In this document: positions 1-8,943 of the stretch, piece after piece
How the letters are laid out: every line of letters starts with the position of its first letter
Position numbering within the stretch: the first letter of the stretch is position 1
From: Autumnicola lenta
GTDB taxonomy: Bacteria > Bacteroidota > Bacteroidia > Flavobacteriales > Flavobacteriaceae
NCBI RefSeq assembly: GCF_031846515.1
Contig: NZ_JAVRHO010000021.1
Coordinates: 1 to 60,376, forward strand
DNA: 60,376 bases
Direction of reading: 5' to 3'
The notes under the pieces: model-generated
Databases searched by the model: none
What the model was told of the DNA's origin: nothing
Seen by the model: the letters and a program-made list of their open reading frames with translations, nothing else
Made by a program: the position numbers and the translations under genes

Positions 1-51
1 CAAAGAAATTTATACACCTCAAATTTATTTAAAATTTAACACCTATTAATT

Positions 52-810
52 ATGAAGAGAATTTACGTAACCTATTTATTTATCGCGTTGCTAATAGCAT
101 CTTGTGGAAAGAGTGCAAAAGAGCAGCAATTAGAAAACGTAAAAAAAGAATTAGAGCTGGCAAAAAATCAACTCACTCTTAAAGAAAAAGAGGAAAGAGA
201 AAAAGTCAAACAATTAGAGCTAGCCCAAAAAGAGGAAGAACACCAACAAAAATGGAACGTGGGTAAGAAGAAAAAGGTAACGCAATTAAATGATCTATTA
301 CAGGAAGCATCTACCGCTTTAAGTACCGCGGAATTGGAACGAACTCAAATAAATGAATTTCAAATAGGCCGTTCTTCAGCTACTAAGGAATACGAATTAC
401 GAAATCAAAGGAAGAAAATAAATGATCTTGCCTCCTACATCAAAAAGATTAAAAATACCATAGCAGAATTGGAATACCAAAAGACTTTTGAATTTCAAAG
501 CAGTCCTGAGAGTGTCATGAATCATATATTTGAAGCTGCTAAAAAAGAAGACATTTCTAATTTTAAGTACCTATGTGATCCATATTCAGAAAATGATTCA
601 GACGTAAATTATATTTGCTACGCAGAAATATTATTGGAACAAGGAAAAAAGGAATTGATTGCAAACTTCAGCAATGGAAGAATTATCGGTGAGTCAAAAA
701 TAGAAAATGATAGAGCTGAAATAGAATTTGCATATGGACCAAATTCAGATCGACTTGAAAAAGCAAATTTGATAAAGAGAAATGAAAAGTGGTATTTAAT
801 GAGTTTTTAA
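52..810 (+). CDS. Coiled-coil lipoprotein, function unknown
   Basis: The 252-aa product starts with a lipoprotein signal peptide ending in a lipobox (LIASC, lipidated Cys18), so it should be membrane-anchored and face the periplasm or surface. Residues about 22-75 and 105-155 are rich in Lys, Glu, Leu and Gln and look like coiled coil. Residues about 160-252 form a compact domain resembling the NTF2-like/DUF4878 folds often found at the end of Bacteroidota lipoproteins; that match is by pattern only. The ATG follows an AT-rich leader close to the window start, so any upstream operon partner cannot be seen. It is followed by a 166-bp gap and an Mrr-like nuclease on the same strand. No enzymatic role can be assigned. 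Confidence 0.75.
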   Translation: MKRIYVTYLFIALLIASCGKSAKEQQLENVKKELELAKNQLTLKEKEEREKVKQLELAQKEEEHQQKWNVGKKKKVTQLNDLLQEASTALSTAELERTQINEFQIGRSSATKEYELRNQRKKINDLASYIKKIKNTIAELEYQKTFEFQSSPESVMNHIFEAAKKEDISNFKYLCDPYSENDSDVNYICYAEILLEQGKKELIANFSNGRIIGESKIENDRAEIEFAYGPNSDRLEKANLIKRNEKWYLMSF

Positions 811-976
811 ATATAAAGTTACAGATATAGAAGAGCAACTAAAAGATATCTGGATTAACTTGAAAAGTTACAAGAAGTTTATAAAATAGTAAAAACAAAC
901 TCACATAAGCAGATAGAATATTGTATATGATGGATATAAAATGGAATTTTAAGATCAAATTGAAATCCTAACCATT

Positions 977-2002
977 ATGAACTCACCACGATTAATAGAA
1001 AAAATGGAAAATAATTTATGGATGGTTAGGTCCGGCGAAAGCGGATATCTCTTTGAGAAATTTATGGAACAAAATATCGTAGCCATAGGATGGAATGAAA
1101 TTGGTGATATCACCAAAAAACTTGACCTCGAAGATTTAAAGCATAAGATCCAAACGAGTTATCCCACTTATAAAATAAGCCAGGTTAATAATTTTGCTGG
1201 TCAAATCTTTAGGTTTAAAAATGAGTTCAAAAAAGGAGACAACGTGATCACGTATAATCCTGAAACCCGTCATTATACTTTAGGCAAAATAACTTCAAAT
1301 TATAAATATTCTGCTGAAAAAGAATTTAACCATTACCGGGAGGTAGCTTGGGAAAAAACTATTCCAAGGGATAATTTTAGTACCAGAACTAAAAATACTC
1401 TAGGTTCAGTATTAACTATTTTTAAAATAACAGGGAATGCCTGGGAAGAGATTCTCGGTAAAACCAGAACTGCAACTTCTAGTGGAAGTATAGAGGATGA
1501 TGCAGAGGAGGAAGTTGAAGAAACTCTTGATTTGTTAAAGGAAAATTTTGAAGCTAAATCCCATGAGTTTATAAAAGACAAAGTGCAGGCATTGGACTGG
1601 GAAGAAATGGAGGAATTAATAGCCGGGATTTTAAGAGGAATGGGATATAAAACAATCTTGACTCCTAAAGGTCCGGATAGAGGAGTAGATATAGTGGCCT
1701 CACCAGATGGACTAGGTCTAGAGAATCCTAGAATTAAAGTAGAAGTAAAACATCGCCAAAATGCTATGGGAGCTTCCGAAATAAGAAATTTTATTGGAGG
1801 GCTTAGACCAAATGATAAAGGACTTTATGTTTCAACCGGAGGCTTTTCAAAAGATGCCAAGTACGAAGCAGAACGATCTAATAATCCATTGACATTAATT
1901 GATCTTGATTTACTGGTGCATCTTATAGTGCAACACTATGATCAATTTGATCCTGACACAAGATCTCTCATACCTTTGAAGCGGATATATTGGCCCGTTT
2001 AA
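977..2002 (+). CDS. Mrr-like type IV restriction endonuclease
   Basis: This 341-aa protein carries a C-terminal Mrr_cat-type PD-(D/E)xK nuclease domain. The run GPDRGVDIVA (Asp near residue 238) followed by VEVKH (Glu-x-Lys near 255-258) supplies the metal-binding and catalytic residues, and the segment GLYVSTGGFSKDA is the usual downstream Mrr strand-helix. Residues 1-150 form a separate domain with a PUA/EVE-like look (GDNVITYNPETRHYTLGKI), probably for DNA or modified-base recognition. Mrr-family enzymes cleave modified foreign DNA. No methyltransferase or specificity gene adjoins it, which fits a stand-alone modification-dependent enzyme. The exact substrate cannot be read from the sequence. 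Confidence 0.85.
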   Translation: MNSPRLIEKMENNLWMVRSGESGYLFEKFMEQNIVAIGWNEIGDITKKLDLEDLKHKIQTSYPTYKISQVNNFAGQIFRFKNEFKKGDNVITYNPETRHYTLGKITSNYKYSAEKEFNHYREVAWEKTIPRDNFSTRTKNTLGSVLTIFKITGNAWEEILGKTRTATSSGSIEDDAEEEVEETLDLLKENFEAKSHEFIKDKVQALDWEEMEELIAGILRGMGYKTILTPKGPDRGVDIVASPDGLGLENPRIKVEVKHRQNAMGASEIRNFIGGLRPNDKGLYVSTGGFSKDAKYEAERSNNPLTLIDLDLLVHLIVQHYDQFDPDTRSLIPLKRIYWPV

Positions 2003-2110
2003 AGAACATTTGCAAGACACGCGATTTAAAACAAAAAGGGCTATAATTAAAGAGGATCTAGGGATTGACAGGAGAAGGACAGAAATTAATGAAAAAATCA
2101 AAATGCAACT

Positions 2111-2788
2111 TTAAATCAAATCAAAAGCATGAGCGTAAAGAGTAAACTCATAAGAAGAGGAAATGCTCAGTTTTTGCTTAATTAACTTACGGTGAGTTTG
2201 CACTGTTTCCACAGAAATAAACAACTCTTCTGCTATTTCGGAAGAACTTTTGCCGAGCGCCACCAGCCGTAGCACTTCTTTGGCTCTAAAGCCAAGGCTT
2301 AAAAATTTTACGTTGTTTGTTTGAAAAAAATCATTTTCATTAAGAAATCTTTGTGCCTTATTCGGAATGTGCTTCAGCTGATCTATAGGAATAGCAACAG
2401 TTATAATATGTGTAGGATTTCCACCTTTATCTTTAAGGAAGATTCTCGCAGAAGCAATATGCCATACCCAATCATTCCTATCCTTAAGTTTTACCTGTTG
2501 AAAGAAAGTAAATGTTCCTTTTTCATCTCCAGACGAAATTAATTTTTTCAGTTTAGTCACAAACCCCTCCATATCTCCATTATTAAAAAAGCGTTTGTGA
2601 TAATCGGCTCCGATTTCCTTTAATTCCTCTAAATAGGTTCCCAGCTGTTCCAGTCCATTACTCGTCATATAGCAGGGAGTAAACGGATGGAGTTGATGTA
2701 TAACTACCACTTCGGGTATCATCTCCGCATACGGAGTAAAATCCTTGATCTTTTTTTGAAGTGCTTTATTTTCTAATGACCTGCCCAT
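2111..2788 (-). CDS. PAS-domain LuxR-family transcriptional regulator
   Basis: The 225-aa product has an N-terminal PAS-like sensory region (about 20-150, including VWHIASARIFLKDKGG and HIITVAIPIDQL) and a C-terminal LuxR/GerE helix-turn-helix (about 160-222, with KEVLRLVALGKSSSEIAEEL and SVETVQTHRK). It has no phospho-acceptor receiver domain, so it probably senses a ligand or partner through the PAS fold and binds DNA directly. A truncated homologue of its N terminus lies at about 6111-6320 on the same strand, so the gene was once duplicated locally. It converges with the Mrr-like gene and diverges from the outer-membrane protein gene at 3053. Its targets are unknown. Confidence 0.85.
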   Translation of the reverse strand: MGRSLENKALQKKIKDFTPYAEMIPEVVVIHQLHPFTPCYMTSNGLEQLGTYLEELKEIGADYHKRFFNNGDMEGFVTKLKKLISSGDEKGTFTFFQQVKLKDRNDWVWHIASARIFLKDKGGNPTHIITVAIPIDQLKHIPNKAQRFLNENDFFQTNNVKFLSLGFRAKEVLRLVALGKSSSEIAEELFISVETVQTHRKLIKQKLSISSSYEFTLYAHAFDLI

Positions 2789-3052
2789 ACTACTTGTCTT
2801 TTGAGAATGAAGACTCGACGGTAAGGGCGAAGAGTGCCTAAAATAAACCTCTAAGAAATGATACCAAATTTATACCCACTAATGGGTATTGCTGTATTTA
2901 AATTAAGGGAATAATTTCATTGTGAAATAGAAATCTGTAATATTTAAAAAAATCTTGTGAATTAAACTTTACTGGAAATCTTTAATCAATGACAGCAATA
3001 AAAAGAAGCCACTTAAACATTTCATTCCAAACCTTATAATCACTCCATTACA

Positions 3053-4513
3053 ATGAAAAACTTTATACTAATCTTGATTATTTCCACCTTTATCTATCAA
3101 ATGCAAGCTCAAACAGTAGATGAGATCATTGAAAATGGTATTCCATTAAAAAAAGATGAAGCTATTTTTCTAAAATATGATGAAAGGAAAAATGCCTTTC
3201 GTTATGCAACTGCTTATAGCCGTCAAGATATTACCAGACCAATTAAACCTATATCTTTATTGGATTCCACTATTTTTTTAAGCCGCCACTCTGAAGTTCC
3301 GGTATATATTCTTCCTTTTAATCCTTTAAATTATTCTACATCCACAGATATGGTTTTTATTAAAGATCAGATAAATGAAGATGCCGGTGAAGCAATGGGT
3401 ATTATAAATCAACAAGTACAAAGTTTAAAAAGCTTTAATAGTAATTTAAATTCTATATTAAAAGGTGGAACCCCCGTTTTTGACCCACCTCCTTCTTGTG
3501 ATAAAAAATTCAAAGAAATAAATTCATCTTTAGAAAAATTGAAGAAGAAAATTGAGGATTACAAAAAAGAAAATAAAATTTCTAAAAATTTTAAGATTCT
3601 TTCTGCTTTGACTTTTCAGGATGAAACAATAACTATAAGAAGTTTAGATGAGATTAGTTCCGTAAGAAAGGGCATTGATTCTTTATTTTCTTCTCTTAGT
3701 GAGCAAATAGAATTAATTAATAATGAAATTGATACTTTACAATGCGAATCTACTGCAGACAAATTAGTTTATCAATTACTCTCACGAAATCTTGTTAAGG
3801 ATTTAAATGAAATAAAAGAAATAGAAAAACAGAAATTCATAGCCTTTAATAAGGTTTTTGATTTGGTGAAAAAACATCAGGAAAAAGCGAGTATTGGAGG
3901 GGGGGTAGATGGATTGAGGTGGCTATATCCACTAGATTTTATTTCATCATCAAGAGATAAAATATCAGTATTTACTATAAATATTAAAAAAGGAGGATAT
4001 TCAATAAATGAAAAGGAAGAAATTGTAGCAAAAGTTCTTAAAGATACTCTTAAAAACACTATACGCGTAAGAAGATTTCAAAGATTTATTCCTGAAGTTT
4101 CAGTTGGAACAGCATTTACTTTTTTCAAATATCAAACTTATGGAACTGTTACAGATTCCACAGGTCAAAATTTTGTCGGTTCCCCGGTTGAAAAGGAATT
4201 GAGGAATTTGAACATTACTACAATGGTAAATTTTAATTATTACATACCCGACTCACCCCTCCATCCTTTCTACCAATTAGGTTTTGGAGTTAATGAGGGA
4301 ATTCCAACTCTATTAACAGGAGTTGGATTACGAAGTGCCTTAGGTATTAGAAGATTTTCTATATCTGCAGGAATAGCTGCGACCTGGATTGAAGAGTTAA
4401 ATAATCTTGAAGTAGGAGATCCGGTTTCCGGAACTGCAGAAATTGAAGAAGATCTCAAATATCAATTTTCCTGGCCTCCAAAGCCATATATAGGTTTACA
4501 ATTTAATTTTTAG
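3053..4513 (+). CDS. Secreted coiled-coil protein with probable beta-barrel tail
   Basis: The 486-aa protein begins with a Sec signal peptide (cleavage expected after MQAQ, about residue 20). Residues about 150-270 are helical and Lys/Glu-rich. From about residue 345 to the end the sequence alternates hydrophobic and polar residues, with repeated Gly and aromatic positions, and finishes YIGLQFNF. A terminal Phe is typical of outer-membrane barrel proteins recognised by BamA, so an outer-membrane location is inferred. No enzymatic motif is visible and I do not recognise a named family. It stands alone, upstream of a gene-poor stretch with hairpins. Confidence 0.7.
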   Translation: MKNFILILIISTFIYQMQAQTVDEIIENGIPLKKDEAIFLKYDERKNAFRYATAYSRQDITRPIKPISLLDSTIFLSRHSEVPVYILPFNPLNYSTSTDMVFIKDQINEDAGEAMGIINQQVQSLKSFNSNLNSILKGGTPVFDPPPSCDKKFKEINSSLEKLKKKIEDYKKENKISKNFKILSALTFQDETITIRSLDEISSVRKGIDSLFSSLSEQIELINNEIDTLQCESTADKLVYQLLSRNLVKDLNEIKEIEKQKFIAFNKVFDLVKKHQEKASIGGGVDGLRWLYPLDFISSSRDKISVFTINIKKGGYSINEKEEIVAKVLKDTLKNTIRVRRFQRFIPEVSVGTAFTFFKYQTYGTVTDSTGQNFVGSPVEKELRNLNITTMVNFNYYIPDSPLHPFYQLGFGVNEGIPTLLTGVGLRSALGIRRFSISAGIAATWIEELNNLEVGDPVSGTAEIEEDLKYQFSWPPKPYIGLQFNF

Positions 4514-4779
4514 TCTCTTCAGTTATCTAAGGAAGTCTAACAATGTTGCATAACTGCGAAATAAACTTCTATATGATGTCAAATATGAGGAGGATATATA
4601 AACCTTTTTATAAAATTTCCAACGAATGGCCATGTCTCTACTGAAATAGATATCTCCTCTGCAAATTTTAAAGATATTTTCCGCGAAAAAGTTTTTCTGA
4701 AATATTTTTCATTAAAAAAAAGCTAAAGCCCACTTAACTAAAGGAGTGATTTTTTCTGAAGCAAAGCGAAAGAAAAAAT

Positions 4780-4842
4780 TGTATCGAGAACAGAGGCGAA
4801 TTTTTCAGAAATATTCTCGTTCCCTTCGTCGTTCTCGATACA
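4780..4842. repeat. Inverted repeat, 12-bp arms
   Basis: Perfect 12-bp arms TGTATCGAGAAC and GTTCTCGATACA are separated by 39 bp. They could form a cruciform or RNA hairpin. It is probably a dispersed repeat rather than a terminator, since the loop is long and no gene end is nearby. Confidence 0.65.
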
Positions 4843-4848
4843 TTTTTC

Positions 4849-4868
4849 TATCCTGCTCTCGCAGGATA
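4849..4868. repeat. Short hairpin, TATCCTGC/GCAGGATA
   Basis: An 8-bp perfect stem surrounds a 4-nt TCTC loop and is followed by AAAA. It could be a compact terminator reading leftward for a transcript on the minus strand, or part of the neighbouring inverted-repeat element. Confidence 0.45.
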
Positions 4869-5061
4869 AAAATACACTCGGACTTACTAAGCATCATCGT
4901 AAGAGTACATTAAGGAAGAATACCGGGCTTTTTTGGATAAGAATAATGTAGAATATGAGGAGAGTATGTTTTGGATTGAAATGTAAAGGTGCATTATATT
5001 ACGCCCCTTCAGGACTAATTATTCTTCTCTTTAAAAACAGGATATTTCTATTTTGTTTTTG

Positions 5062-5900
5062 TCACTCGTTTTTATTTAGCTCCGGGAGAAGTAGTACGGG
5101 AACAGACGGATCGAAATCAATATCTTTTTCCATACTTTGTTTAAATAGACGGGTAAAGAAACCTTGTTTTCGACGGTATAAAGTTAACATATTGCTACTT
5201 CTACTTTGGATAAAAATTCTGATCCCTGTGGAAATTGTAGTGTCGGTGAGCTTATGAAAAGTAAATTTTACCCCCTGCAGTAAATCGTTTAGATTTTCTT
5301 TATTATCTAATTGCTTTTTATTTAAAGTCCCATTGGATTCCTGAATTTCTAATACTCTTATGCTGGCGTTTGTAAGTTTTGCTAGATGGATAATAGTTTT
5401 CAATTCCTGGCTTTTATAGCTATTATTGAAAGGGGTTGGAAATACTATTTCAGTAAATTCCTTTTCATCAAACATACTGCTTTCAGGAATTACAAATATG
5501 GGAAAACTGTCCAGACTTTCGAGTATTTCTGAAACCCGGTTATGATATGCATAATTAATACCCGCAGAGTCACCCGGTGAGCCTAATATTATGATATCGA
5601 TTTTAAAAGAATCAGAAATATCACGAACAGCATCCTGAATTTTTTCTTAGAAGAAATAGTTTCAAATTGATGCGCAACGTTTTCCTTCCGAAAACTTATT
5701 CCCTGCATAATTCGTTGCAAACCAATTTCAGATTCAGATTTTTCCTGCTTTTTATCCCGCTTTAGCAGTTCATCTTTATAACAATGCAGAATGAAAAATT
5801 TTGCATTCGTTTTTTTATAAAATTCCATCCCATAAATCAAGGCATTCCAGGAGGCCTTAGAAAAATCGGTAATAAGTAATATTTGGTACTCCATAGGCAC
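5062..5900 (-). pseudogene. Tandem-domain universal stress protein, frameshifted
   Basis: Read leftward, the first part (5900 to about 5650) encodes MPMEYQILLITDFSKASWN and continues as a UspA domain. The frame breaks at a run of six A residues on the coding strand (about 5640-5648). In the next frame the protein continues smoothly: IQDAVRDISDSFKIDIIILG, then SPGDSAGINYAYHNR and IFVIPESSMFDEKEF, into a second UspA half ending near 5062. IILGSPG is the ATP-loop region of Usp domains. One extra A would restore a protein of about 280 aa. It is therefore a recent pseudogene, a slippage-dependent gene, or a sequencing indel. A second Usp gene with similar damage lies at 16658-17303. Confidence 0.85.
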
Positions 5901-6110
5901 GACCTCAGATAAGGATTATATAATTTGTTAGAAAGATATAAATTAAAAATAAGTTTTTTTGCTATCCTATGAATTTCAGGAGGTATCAGTTTTAAGCGAT
6001 TTAAAGTGTCCTGTTCAAAACTGGAGTAAATATTCTTACATTTTTTGGAGAAGATAACAAAACTGCAACTTTTTATCAATATGCTCCTTCCCTACGTTCC
6101 CAATTTTCAG

Positions 6111-6335
6111 CTATGAGCAGCGAGCAATTTCTGTAGCTGTTCTACAATCTTCTTTTTCGAACTTTTTCTTTCCTTTTAGTTCCTCCATATTAATAGCAAA
6201 AACTTTAAGGCCATTATTTGTCATAAAACATGGAGTAAACGGATGGATCTGATTTATAATCACCACTCCTGGGATCATTTCCACATACGGGGCAAATCCC
6301 ATTACTTTATAAGTGACTTGTTTCCTCTAGATGGA
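6111..6335 (-). pseudogene. Truncated LuxR/PAS regulator remnant
   Basis: The translated segment APYVEMIPGVVIINQIHPFTP followed by CFMTNNGL matches the N-terminal PAS region of the intact regulator at 2111-2788 (TPYAEMIPEVVVIHQLHPFTP then CYMTSNGL). The similarity extends upstream as KQVTYKVMGFAP before a stop codon, and collapses downstream after MEELKGKKKFEKED. Most of the PAS domain and the HTH are missing. This is a relic of a local duplication and is not expected to be functional. Confidence 0.75.
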
Positions 6336-6906
6336 AGCACGCCCTTAAGAAAAGTAAGGAGAAAATTTTAATGATATCAAAAGCAGTACAGTTTGAGACA
6401 CTATACTGACATTTAAAATGATGTAGAGGCGAAATTACCGGCGAAATCACTGAGTTTATTTCAAAAAGGATTAAATACAAATGGCTCAACTTTTTTTTCT
6501 GATTTCATAACAACAGCGGCATAACTCCCACCAGTCCTGCAATTAGGGATATTATACTTTAGATAGAATGAATCTTTCAGTAGAAAAACTGTAAGATTAT
6601 CCGAGAAATTTCTAACTTGGTGAGCTCACCGGCGAAATTACTAAGACTAAATATTTGACAAGATTTTAGTACTTCTTTTTAAGATGTGGAAAAGGGATTG
6701 TACCTGGTTTGTACCTCAAAATTCGGTAAGACCAGTAACCATCTAAAATGGAAACTTCTGTATTGGCAAATGATTTGACTCAAAAAAAATTTAAAACACC
6801 TCACAAGCCCTTAATTTTAAAGGGCTTTTATTTTTTGCTCTAGCAAAAAAAATTTTACTATAGTCTTTGTAATTTGTCATAGCTGTGCATACAAACCTAC
6901 CTAGCT
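6336..6906. other. Degenerate gene-free spacer
   Basis: No coding region is recognisable. It contains two near-copies of a 19-bp word, TACCGGCGAAATCACTGAG (6436-6454) and CACCGGCGAAATTACTAAG (6627-6645), and an orphan plus-strand terminator hairpin at 6805-6836. A vanished plus-strand gene is the simplest explanation for that terminator. Confidence 0.4.
6805..6836 (+). terminator. Orphan intrinsic terminator
   Basis: The stem AAGCCCTT/AAGGGCTT encloses a short AT-rich loop and runs into TTTTATTTTTT. The U tract is on the plus strand, but no intact plus-strand gene ends here. It probably belonged to a gene that has decayed. Confidence 0.65.
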
Positions 6907-7821
6907 TCAGCTTTTCCTCGGAGAAAAATTGGGGTCTGAAGGATCATTATCCAAATCGTAGGTGATACCCAGGGCAAACATAAATAATCCGTAGCAAATA
7001 ATTCCAAAAGCCACTATCGCAAAAGGAACCTTGCCGATGTGATCGCCAATAAAGTTAAAGGCTTTATCTGTATTGACTACATAACCTGGATCGCTAAGAA
7101 TGCCTGATTTAATGAAAAAGAAACCAATGATGCCCAGGATGACTCCGCGGGCAACATAGCCAGTAAATCCCAGGAAAAAGATGGTTGCCTTTTTTCTCCG
7201 GCTGAATCGCACAATATCAAGACGCTCCCGGTAACCCCGGGTTATTCCATAGAACAATTGCACTGCGGCAGTTATAGTTAATAACACACCTAAACCTACA
7301 ACCAGCCATTTGCCCCAACCATAATCCAGCATATTAGCCGTCATTTCCCTCTTCTGCTCAGGGGTGCCGTGTTCAGAATAATTCGCTGAACCCAATAAGA
7401 CTATCAGCGCAGAGTAAGCGATAAATGCATCAGCAAGGGAGCTGAGACCAATCCCTGTACGACGGGCAAGTCCTTTCCAGCCTTTTCCATAATGGTAAGG
7501 ATCATGAAAGGATTCATAGATGCGCCATACAATATAACAGAGCATTCCCAGAAGGATGGCCCAGATAATAATTTTCCCTCCCGTTAAATCCTGCACATAG
7601 GCCAAAAGGCTGTTTTTGGAAGCGCCGCCCTCCTTAAGCCTTAGCAGGGAAAGCATGGCAATCACCCCTATGGCTGTATAGATGAGGCCGGTGGAAATAC
7701 AACCCAGAATAGGAAAATATTTTATGTACTTCTTCTTTGATTTTTTCACCAGAACACCGGATTTAATCCTGAAAGTAAGGAAATTTTCTTTTTCCGGCGG
7801 CAGACAAACGTGAAACGTCAA
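6907..7821 (-). CDS. DUF1206 membrane protein
   Basis: This protein of up to 304 aa matches the DUF1206 pattern: three repeats of paired transmembrane helices, here near residues 40-60/85-105, 125-145/170-195 and 215-240/260-285. Each repeat carries Gly-rich helix starts (GCISTGLIYTAIG, GIGLSSLADAFIA, GYVARGVILGIIG). The family is integral to the inner membrane and has no established function. The upstream ATG gives a hydrophilic 25-residue extension; a GTG codon at VKKSKKK is a plausible alternative start just before the first helix. It stands alone, with about 360 bp of largely non-coding DNA upstream. Confidence 0.8.
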   Translation of the reverse strand: MTFHVCLPPEKENFLTFRIKSGVLVKKSKKKYIKYFPILGCISTGLIYTAIGVIAMLSLLRLKEGGASKNSLLAYVQDLTGGKIIIWAILLGMLCYIVWRIYESFHDPYHYGKGWKGLARRTGIGLSSLADAFIAYSALIVLLGSANYSEHGTPEQKREMTANMLDYGWGKWLVVGLGVLLTITAAVQLFYGITRGYRERLDIVRFSRRKKATIFFLGFTGYVARGVILGIIGFFFIKSGILSDPGYVVNTDKAFNFIGDHIGKVPFAIVAFGIICYGLFMFALGITYDLDNDPSDPNFSPRKS

Positions 7822-8009
7822 TAGATCATAGCCTTACCAGAACAAACTTCTCTTTCAGATTCTACACCGCTAAAATTAGCAAAAAAATACAAAGTTATAA
7901 AGGTAATAAGTGATCATTTGTTTGTTTTAAAAGCCTATAAATCAATCTAAAGCCTCCAAAAAGCTAATCTCTTTTTGAGCCTAATAAGAATCTTTGCCTG
8001 CCTCATATC

Positions 8010-8141
8010 TTACTGGCTAAAACTCCATGCCGCTCCTGTACATTGTGCAATATTTTTATTTACAATAGGATAAGTTCCTGAAATACCGGCAGAAGTGAAA
8101 ATTTCAGTTACAACAGCAAAAAAGTTTAACTGTTTTACCAC
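8010..8141 (-). pseudogene. Possible C-terminal gene remnant
   Basis: In the 364-bp gap 7822-8185 one minus-strand frame reads KQLNFFAVVTEIFTSAGISG and then TYPIVNKNIAQCTGAAWSFSQ before a stop, with a stop codon immediately upstream. The composition looks like real protein rather than chance. I cannot name the family. It is probably the tail of a decayed gene, consistent with other relics in the window. The rest of the gap holds nothing recognised. Confidence 0.3.
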
Positions 8142-8185
8142 TTAAAAGCAGCAAATAAGAGTATGCTTCGCTAATCTTTATTTTC

Positions 8186-8569
8186 TCAGTAGATCTGTTT
8201 TACATAGAACGTTAATTGATATTCTTCTTTCATTCCTGGTTCTCGCGTATAGTAGTTAATCTTATTTACCTGTTCCTGTTCTGGTAAATCAATAGTGACT
8301 TTTCGACCATTGCTTGAAGTACAAATAAAGGTGAGCGTACCTTCCCGGGAACGCACCTCTTGTACCGTGAGAACTTCAATTTCTTTACCACCCTCTATTT
8401 TTGTTGCAATTGTAATAAGATTAGAACCGAAAGTAATGCGGCGATTTATATTATCTGTCTGGCTGGTGAATATTGAAGGATAGGATTCTGTAAAGTAGGA
8501 GTTAAATACTGTCTGAGAAAAAAGATTTTCTGCAAATAAAAATAGTAATATGAAAACCCAGCACCTCAT
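8186..8569 (-). CDS. Small secreted protein, function unknown
   Basis: The 127-aa product has a Sec signal peptide (MRCWVFILLFLFAENLFSQ, cleavage after about residue 19). The mature part is about 108 residues, beta-rich and without Cys, with a segment GRKVTIDLPEQEQVNKINYY that suggests a small beta-sandwich. I do not recognise the family. The gene is monocistronic by spacing; the spacer upstream carries hairpins and the terminator of the next minus-strand gene. Confidence 0.6.
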   Translation of the reverse strand: MRCWVFILLFLFAENLFSQTVFNSYFTESYPSIFTSQTDNINRRITFGSNLITIATKIEGGKEIEVLTVQEVRSREGTLTFICTSSNGRKVTIDLPEQEQVNKINYYTREPGMKEEYQLTFYVKQIY

Positions 8570-8786
8570 CCTTTAAATTTAGTAAAGAATATTTTCTTAA
8601 ATTAATTTACACGCCATCAACTGTGCATAGGAAATTTTAAAGGTCCAAATCCCACTTTACTACATTTTATAAATGAGAATTTAGATTGACTTTTTCAAGG
8701 GCACAGAGGACCATCCAATATTTCAATATCAAATCCACATTTTCTCGTTTTAATATGATCTTATTCTGGTGGTTCTCTGCCGAAAC

Positions 8787-8813
8787 ATTAAGATCTACAT
8801 TTTAGATCTTAAT
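8787..8813. repeat. Inverted repeat with 11-bp arms
   Basis: The arms ATTAAGATCTA and TAGATCTTAAT flank a 5-bp spacer in the gap 8570-8943. A second, looser pair (TAGCATC and GATGCTA) follows at about 8838-8867. No T tract follows the first hairpin, so a terminator role is unlikely; it could be an operator. Apart from these and the terminator at 8870-8918, the gap shows nothing. Confidence 0.45.
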
Positions 8814-8869
8814 AAAACAAGAATGGCTAAGGAAATTAGCATCTTAAGATTTAAGAAATTGATGCTATT

Positions 8870-8918
8870 AAAAATAAAGCATCCGGGAGATCGTAAAACA
8901 CTACCACCCGGTTGCTTT
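8870..8918 (-). terminator. Terminator of the ScyD/ScyE-like gene
   Basis: On the minus strand the stem AAGCAACCGGG/CCCGGATGCTT (one mismatch) is followed by a TTTATTTTT tract. It lies 26 bp downstream of the stop of the ScyD/ScyE-like gene. Confidence 0.7.
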
Positions 8919-8943
8919 CTTCTTAAAAAAACTCTTTTTATTC

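Larger units (their letters stand above)
4514..5061. other. Gene-poor spacer with two hairpins
   Basis: No ORF with coding character is seen here. It contains an inverted repeat with arms TGTATCGAGAAC (4780-4791) and GTTCTCGATACA (4831-4842), followed closely by a tighter hairpin with arms TATCCTGC and GCAGGATA (about 4849-4868). The second is followed by an A-rich tract. The first type of arm resembles dispersed intergenic repeats of flavobacteria. Confidence 0.5.

Noticed and set aside
4955..5257. A plus-strand ORF of 100 codons opposite the Usp gene
   Set aside because: It overlaps the clearly homologous minus-strand Usp domain and has no recognisable features of its own.
6336..6906. A phage or integrase attachment site near the orphan terminator
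   Set aside because: No integrase, tRNA gene or convincing direct repeat pair was found; the 19-bp near-repeats are imperfect and close together.
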